A DNA stretch of 64,000 bases from assembly GCF_033115175.1 (NCBI RefSeq), contig NC_084834.1, positions 11,319,294 to 11,383,293 on the forward strand, read 5' to 3'. The stretch's first letter is position 1. Each line of letters begins with the position of its first letter. The DNA is from Lepus europaeus (taxonomy: Eukaryota; Chordata; Mammalia; Lagomorpha; Leporidae). A model generated the notes under the pieces. It did no database searches, was not told the DNA's origin, and saw nothing but the letters and a program-made list of their open reading frames with translations. The position numbers and the translations under genes are program-made. Shown here piece by piece: positions 56,521-64,000 of this stretch.

Positions 56521-57477
56521 AGGGAGACAGTTTTTTAAGGTTGATCACTTTAAACGTGGATGCATGTTTATTTATTTATAGGTAGGTGCTTACAGGTGAG
56601 CAGAGAATCGTGTCTCTGTGGATCCCTGTGTGTGGTTGGTCCATGACCTGAGCAGTCACACTTGGACTTCTGTCCCCTGGTCCATAGCCAGGGTAGGGAG
56701 GGTGCGAGATGGCTAGATCAGCCATGGCAAAGAGGCTCCATGTCACAGGCCATTTCCAACAAATGTTAGTGAACTCTGAGCCCTCCCTGGGCTCAGCAAG
56801 GGGCCAAGGACAAGGACCTGTCCCGTCTGCCATGCTCCTGGGAAGGAAGCGTGGACGGTGCCCGTGAATGGTACAAAGTGTTTGCTAACTCAGGACCAGA
56901 TGGCCCCTCTCACTGCCCCTCCCCAGGGCCCTGGGATTCTGAGCCCTGGAGCTGCACTGGGGCCTGGCTTCTCCACTGAGGATGGAGCCCTCTGTGTGCA
57001 TCCCAGGGTAAAAGCTCCACGCAGGTGGGTGCAGGTGGACTGATTGTTCCGTGCTGCATGGTCGGCCAGGTTTTGTCCCTGGGTCACTTAAAACCTCAGT
57101 GACCACACCAGTTCTGTTCCGGCACCCTTTCCCCTAATGTTAGGTCCTTTGTGGAGGTTGTAGCTTTTTAATCTTCTTGTCTCAGGGCATTGTGTGTTAC
57201 ATGTTCCCTGAGCAGGTACGGCTCAGGCAAGGCCAGAACTGCCGGACGAGGTAGGCACATTTGGGCTGCGGTGTGCATGGAGGTGTGGGAGGGGGAAGGG
57301 AGGCCCTGGCTTCACACTCCACCCCCACCCTTTCCAGGGCCTGTGAGCCGCTCCCTGTACTGCCCAGAGGGGTCCTGCTCTCTGCCTTTGCTGTCCCCAC
57401 CGCACAGGACACTCCGTGCCCCTTACGAGGACGTCCTTAGGAGCCTGTCTAAAGCACTGGGCCAGGGTTCGTCACAG
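56521..57477. other. Repeat-free sequence beyond the first RHOBTB2 poly(A) signal
   Basis: Contains a second AATAAA cluster on the minus strand (56570-56580), which could end a longer RHOBTB2 3' UTR. It is also where a TNFRSF10B last exon would lie by human order, and none is seen. Confidence 0.45.
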
Positions 57478-57487
57478 TTATTTATTT
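57478..57487 (-). terminator. RHOBTB2: Candidate RHOBTB2 polyadenylation signal
   Basis: Overlapping AATAAA hexamers on the minus strand, with a short GT-containing stretch just downstream. Placed by position in the repeat-free block after the stop codon. Confidence 0.4.
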
Positions 57488-60141
57488 ACAGTGAACTTCA
57501 CGATGGCATGAAATCGGTCGGTTTGTTGTCTGTCCTCTATGCTCAGTCCAGATAGCAGGTGGCCCAGGACTGGCACCCAGCAGGGTTATCCACTGGGGGT
57601 GGGGTGTCCTTTCGTGCCCCATGCCAGTTGCCTGTGTGACCAGCATGTCGGTGACACCAAGCAATAGAAGCAAGGCCATTAGGTACAAAATACTCATGTA
57701 TTTATGAAGTTATGACCAAATTAAATATGAAACCTTATATAAAAACAGGCGTGGGGTTTTTTCCCGCCCCCATCCTCTGAACCAGCTCTGAGTGACTGGG
57801 GGAGGGGGTTCTTGTTGTGTGGCTTCCTTGCTCCCCTGTACATCTCTGGGCTCGCCCTGCATCCCAAGTGCCCCTCCCTGGGGGACTGGGATTCCACACC
57901 TCTTCCCCCCACCCACCTGCCCTTCACTCTGGGGATGAGGACACCAGCACTGGCCTGGCTCATCCACAGCCTTCTCAGGGTGGGGTTTCTCTGGGTGGCT
58001 CTGATGAGCTGTGGAGAAGGGGCGGTGGGTCCCTGAGGGGTGAGCTGGCCCTGGCTGCCGGGCAGTTCTGTAGCCACTCTCCTAGGGCCTCCTCCAACCG
58101 TGGCTGACCTTCACTTCTGCCCCACCCCACCCCCCACTGCCTTCCTCTGTCTTCACCAGAACCCCCACTTCTCCTTCCCCCTGGTTCCTTAGGACTGGGC
58201 TCTCCCTCTCACGTCTCGTGCCTGCGAGGCACAGGGGTCCCCCTGCCCTGTTCCTCCTTCTCAGAGGGAAGGTGCAGGGTGCTGCACTGGGCTCCACCCC
58301 CACACTCCACCCTTGCAGCGCTGGCCAGCAGTTCTTCAGCCGCACTTGAAGCCACACCTATGCCTGAGCTCAGCCAGCAGAGGACAGCACGAGACTGGTT
58401 TTCCTGGCTGCCACCCCGGAGGACTCGGAGGGTCTAGGGTTTGGACAGTGTGGGATGCCCCATGCTCTCCATGAGGCTTTACACTCATCTTGGGGTCCGC
58501 TTTGTTTCTGGGTTCATTCTATCCCAGTCCCAGAGCTGCCAGCATTTGGGTGATGGAGCCCAGGCCAGGGCCCTGCGACCTAAAGCTTCACTTTTGAGCT
58601 CGGAGTCCAGGACCCCACTGCCTCCTGGTCCCACCCCTCATTGGTGGGACACTATCTCTTACTTCTACAAGGGCAGGCGGGTTGTGGGATGTGGGTCAGG
58701 ATTGGGAACTGGATGGGGGGGTGGGGAAGGGGTCTGCTCAGGCCCAGCTCTCGCCACATGGGGCCTGCAAGCTGCTGCTTTCACCCCTCCCCCCAGCTCC
58801 CCGTTCTCACCTCTCCAGGTATCTTTGCTGTTCCTCCTCCAACCCAGTTCTCCCCTTTGCTCCTTCACTTTACCGCAAACCAGCACTAGGCAGGGCTGTG
58901 TCCTACCTCCTACAGAGAACTCCTACTTACTGGTGCTGTGCCCTTTACCTGCCTGACCTCTGGCCCCACCCCAGCACACAGAGCAGGTCCCCTGGGCCTC
59001 CCTCCCAGGCAGGAGGCTGGCCTGCATTCCCCAGCAGGAGGCCGATGAGCCCAGAGCCCAGAGTCCTTCCCTATCACCAACTCCTCAGCTGCAGGCCAGG
59101 AAGCTGTGGGGGCAGAGAGCTGGCCAGCAGGGGGCACCCTCAGCCCAAGGCTGTCTATAAAAATGTACGCTATACAGGGTCTTCTGCTTTCCATTCTTTT
59201 TGGGGGACAGAGGATAGAGTGCTTCTGTTGGTGGTGATTTTGTTGTTTGGTCTTTGTTTTTGTTTTGTTTTTTTGTTTTTTGCTAATTTCATCCCACCCC
59301 ATAAAAAGCAATGCTACCCAGAGGCAGAGGAAGGGGCCCAGAGGAGCATGGGATTGCTGGGCAGACCCCACCCCTTGCTTCTCCTCTCCCTATCCCAGCT
59401 GTTGCTTTGGCTTCCTGTCTCCAACTCGGAGAGTGAAGGAGGAGCGAGGGAGAAGTTTCTCAGGGCACCAGGAGGCACTGCCTGCAGGCAGGGAGCTGTG
59501 AAGGACCTGTGCCACCTTCCGGCCAGCGTGGTCTGCAGCCGGGGGGAGGCAGGGGGGCAGGACGCAAGCCTTCCCGAGCCGCCTCCTGCAGCTGCGCCCG
59601 CCCCAGGACACAGAAGCCTGGAGGCGAGCTCTCCGAAGGCTCCGTTTCTACCCTGACTTCTCCAGTGAGGATATGAGTTGGCTCCACATGGAAGTGCCCA
59701 CGAAAACACTTGCAACCCTCGTCTGTGGGTGAAAAGACACGGCCAACAGGGGCAGGCCACTCGCTGCTCACCATATGTGGCCAGCACGTGGGCCAGAGAC
59801 GCACATCCAAGCCCTCGTGGCCAGAGGAAGGCTTCTCCCTTGGACTTGAGAGCTCTCAGAGCCAGACAGAAAATGCCAGAGCGCGCAGCTCTGTCCCTGC
59901 TGCCTGCCAGCAGTCGTCTCCTGCCCTCCTTGGGAGCTGGCGACCTCTGTGGCTGGTCCCCTGTGCGGTCCATCAGCAGCAGGGTCCGGCTCCTCTCTGG
60001 CGGCGGAGGACGGCTCTGCCCTCGGGGTCCTGGTCATTCGGGTCCCCGGGACCCTGTCGGGTGGAGGAGGTGATGCACGAGAGCAGAAGGCCGAGGGTAA
60101 ACGGGGCAGCAGCAGCAGGGTCAGGAGAGGGCGGCGGCCGC
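57478..60141 (-). other. RHOBTB2: RHOBTB2 3' UTR (inferred extent)
   Basis: About 2.7 kb of GC-rich, repeat-free DNA directly after the stop codon. On the minus strand it ends at overlapping AATAAA signals (AAATAAATAA, 57478-57487). The repeat-free stretch runs on to ~56.53 kb, where a second AATAAA cluster (56570-56580) could serve a longer form. Long plus-strand frames here lack family resemblance and are treated as chance. Confidence 0.5.
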
Positions 60142-63047
<2,906 letters not shown>

Positions 63048-63466
63048 CTGTGACACACACAGCCAGCGGTTGGCAATCAGGACTGGTCCTGCAACCTCCC
63101 GCCCCCAGCAGGGGGCACTGCAGGACCAGGAGCAAGTCCCGACAGGCCAGGCAGAGCTCAGAGCACTGAGAGTGGGCGGCAGGGGGGCAGGCGTGGGAAG
63201 GGGAGCTTCTCGGAGGACTTCTGAAACTACAGACAAGGGTGCCTCACAAAGTTCGTGGAAAACAGCAGGAGCGGGTAAGCGTACTTCGATGGAACAAAAC
63301 GTTGGGATGCACACACACCCGTGTTCTGCCCGCTGGCCGAGACACACAGGTGAACGCTCCAACAGAAACAGCCGGCGCAGCTGGAAGGCAGCGCTTGGCC
63401 TTCCGTGTGTGGGAAGTGGAAGAAAGGCTGAGGACTGTGGGCTCGACCTACCTGTTTAGATTTCTT
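63048..63466. other. RHOBTB2: RHOBTB2 intron, start of next upstream intron
   Basis: Unique sequence plus a mariner-end-like stretch at 63238-63320. Confidence 0.7.
63238..63320 (+). mobile_element. Possible mariner-derived MITE or solo end
   Basis: CACAAAGTTCGTGGAAAACA, then spaced matches to AAGCGTACTTCGATGG and AACAAAAC, resembling the end of an HSMAR2-type mariner. It lies in the RHOBTB2 intron upstream of exon 63047-62959. Diverged, so low confidence. Confidence 0.35.
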
Positions 63467-64000
63467 TTTTTAAAAAAAGATTTATCCATCCACTTAAAAG
63501 GGTTAACAGAGAGTAAGGGAGAGACAAAGAGATATCTTCCATCTGCTGGTTCATTCCCCCGATGGCTACAATAGCCAGCCCTGGGCCAGGTCACAGTCAG
63601 GACTTCCTCCGGATCTCCCATTTAGGCCATCTTCTACTCCTTTCCCGGGTCACTAGCAGGGAGCTGGACTGGAAGTAGAGCAGGGGCCCGCCGCCTGCAG
63701 CACCGGCATCCCATATGGGGACCAGCTCAAGTCCTGGCTGCTCCACTTCCAATCCAGCTCCCTGCTAATGGCCTGGGAAAGTGGCAGAGCGCTGGCCCAA
63801 GTGCTTGGGCCTCTGATCCTATGTGGGCGACCAGAGGAAGGTCCTGGCTTCTGGCTTCAGGTAGGCCCAGCTCTGGCCATTGCAGCCATTTGGAGAGTGA
63901 ACCAGCAGATGGAAGATCTCTCTCTCTCTCTCTGCCTTTCAAATAAATAAATCTTAAACAAACAAAAACCAGAAGTAAAGCAGCTAGGACATGAACCGGC
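63467..64000 (-). mobile_element. C-SINE split by a nested sense C-SINE
   Basis: Antisense parts 63467-63683 and 63972-64000 (continuing past the edge). The insert 63684-63971 is a sense C-SINE; duplication GAAGTAGAGCAG / GAAGTAAAGCAG. Confidence 0.88.
63684..63971 (+). mobile_element. C-SINE nested in an antisense C-SINE
   Basis: Missing the first ~30 nt of the head (starts GGGCCCGCCGCCTGCAGCAC); tail AAATAAATAAATCTTAAACA. Confidence 0.88.

Noticed and set aside
57190-57555. 121-codon plus frame considered as a possible TNFRSF10B death-domain exon
   Set aside because: No death-domain pattern, no acceptor in frame, and Pro/Ser-rich composition.
58682-59656. 324-codon plus-strand frame
   Set aside because: GC-rich sequence antisense to the RHOBTB2 3' UTR; composition is Pro/Ser/Leu noise and no family is recognised.

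Overview
This is vertebrate nuclear DNA, and almost certainly lagomorph (rabbit or hare). It is packed with tRNA-derived C-SINEs (about 48 recognised) of the lagomorph type. Each has a tRNA-like head, a conserved body rich in 'ctccacttccaatccagctc' and 'gcccaagt..ttgggcccctgcac', a (CT)n tract and an AAATAAATAAATCTTTAAAA-type tail. It also carries a young L1 with the 3' UTR I recall for rabbit L1, together with MIRs, old L1s and a mariner.

Only two protein-coding genes are secure, both on the minus strand. CHMP7 (7592-18080, ten coding exons) is complete. It encodes an ESCRT-II/ESCRT-III hybrid protein that works in nuclear-envelope sealing. All nine introns have GT-AG borders, and the exons sum to 1353 nt (450 residues plus stop). 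A CpG-rich 5' region lies near 18.0-18.4 kb, and a ~1.3 kb 3' UTR probably ends near 6.28 kb. RHOBTB2 (60142-63047) is represented by its last three coding exons and a long repeat-free 3' region; the rest of the gene lies beyond the right edge. A weak minus-strand candidate first exon sits in a second CpG island near 2.4 kb, where R3HCC1 would be expected from human gene order.

Layout: 0-6.3 kb is a compound CCA/CAT repeat, a CpG island and low-repeat sequence. 6.3-18.4 kb is CHMP7. 18.4-24.5 kb is SINE-rich non-coding DNA. 24.5-52.3 kb is a mosaic of L1s in both orientations with nested C-SINEs. Inside the mosaic are a PAICS processed pseudogene, an 11-copy minisatellite grown from L1 ORF2 sequence, a 5'-inverted young L1 and a tiny U2 snRNA retrocopy. 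52.3-57.4 kb holds a mariner and an inverted SINE pair. 57.4-63.5 kb is RHOBTB2, and the window ends in nested SINEs.

The most interesting observation is an absence. In human and mouse, as I recall, the TRAIL death-receptor genes (TNFRSF10 family) lie between CHMP7 and RHOBTB2. Here the two genes are only about 40 kb apart, without sequence gaps, and I see no cysteine-rich or death-domain exon between them. The rest of the novelty is retroposition biology: tRNA-half and U2 fragments with clean target-site duplications, a telomere-repeat block inside a SINE, and a textbook L1 inversion.
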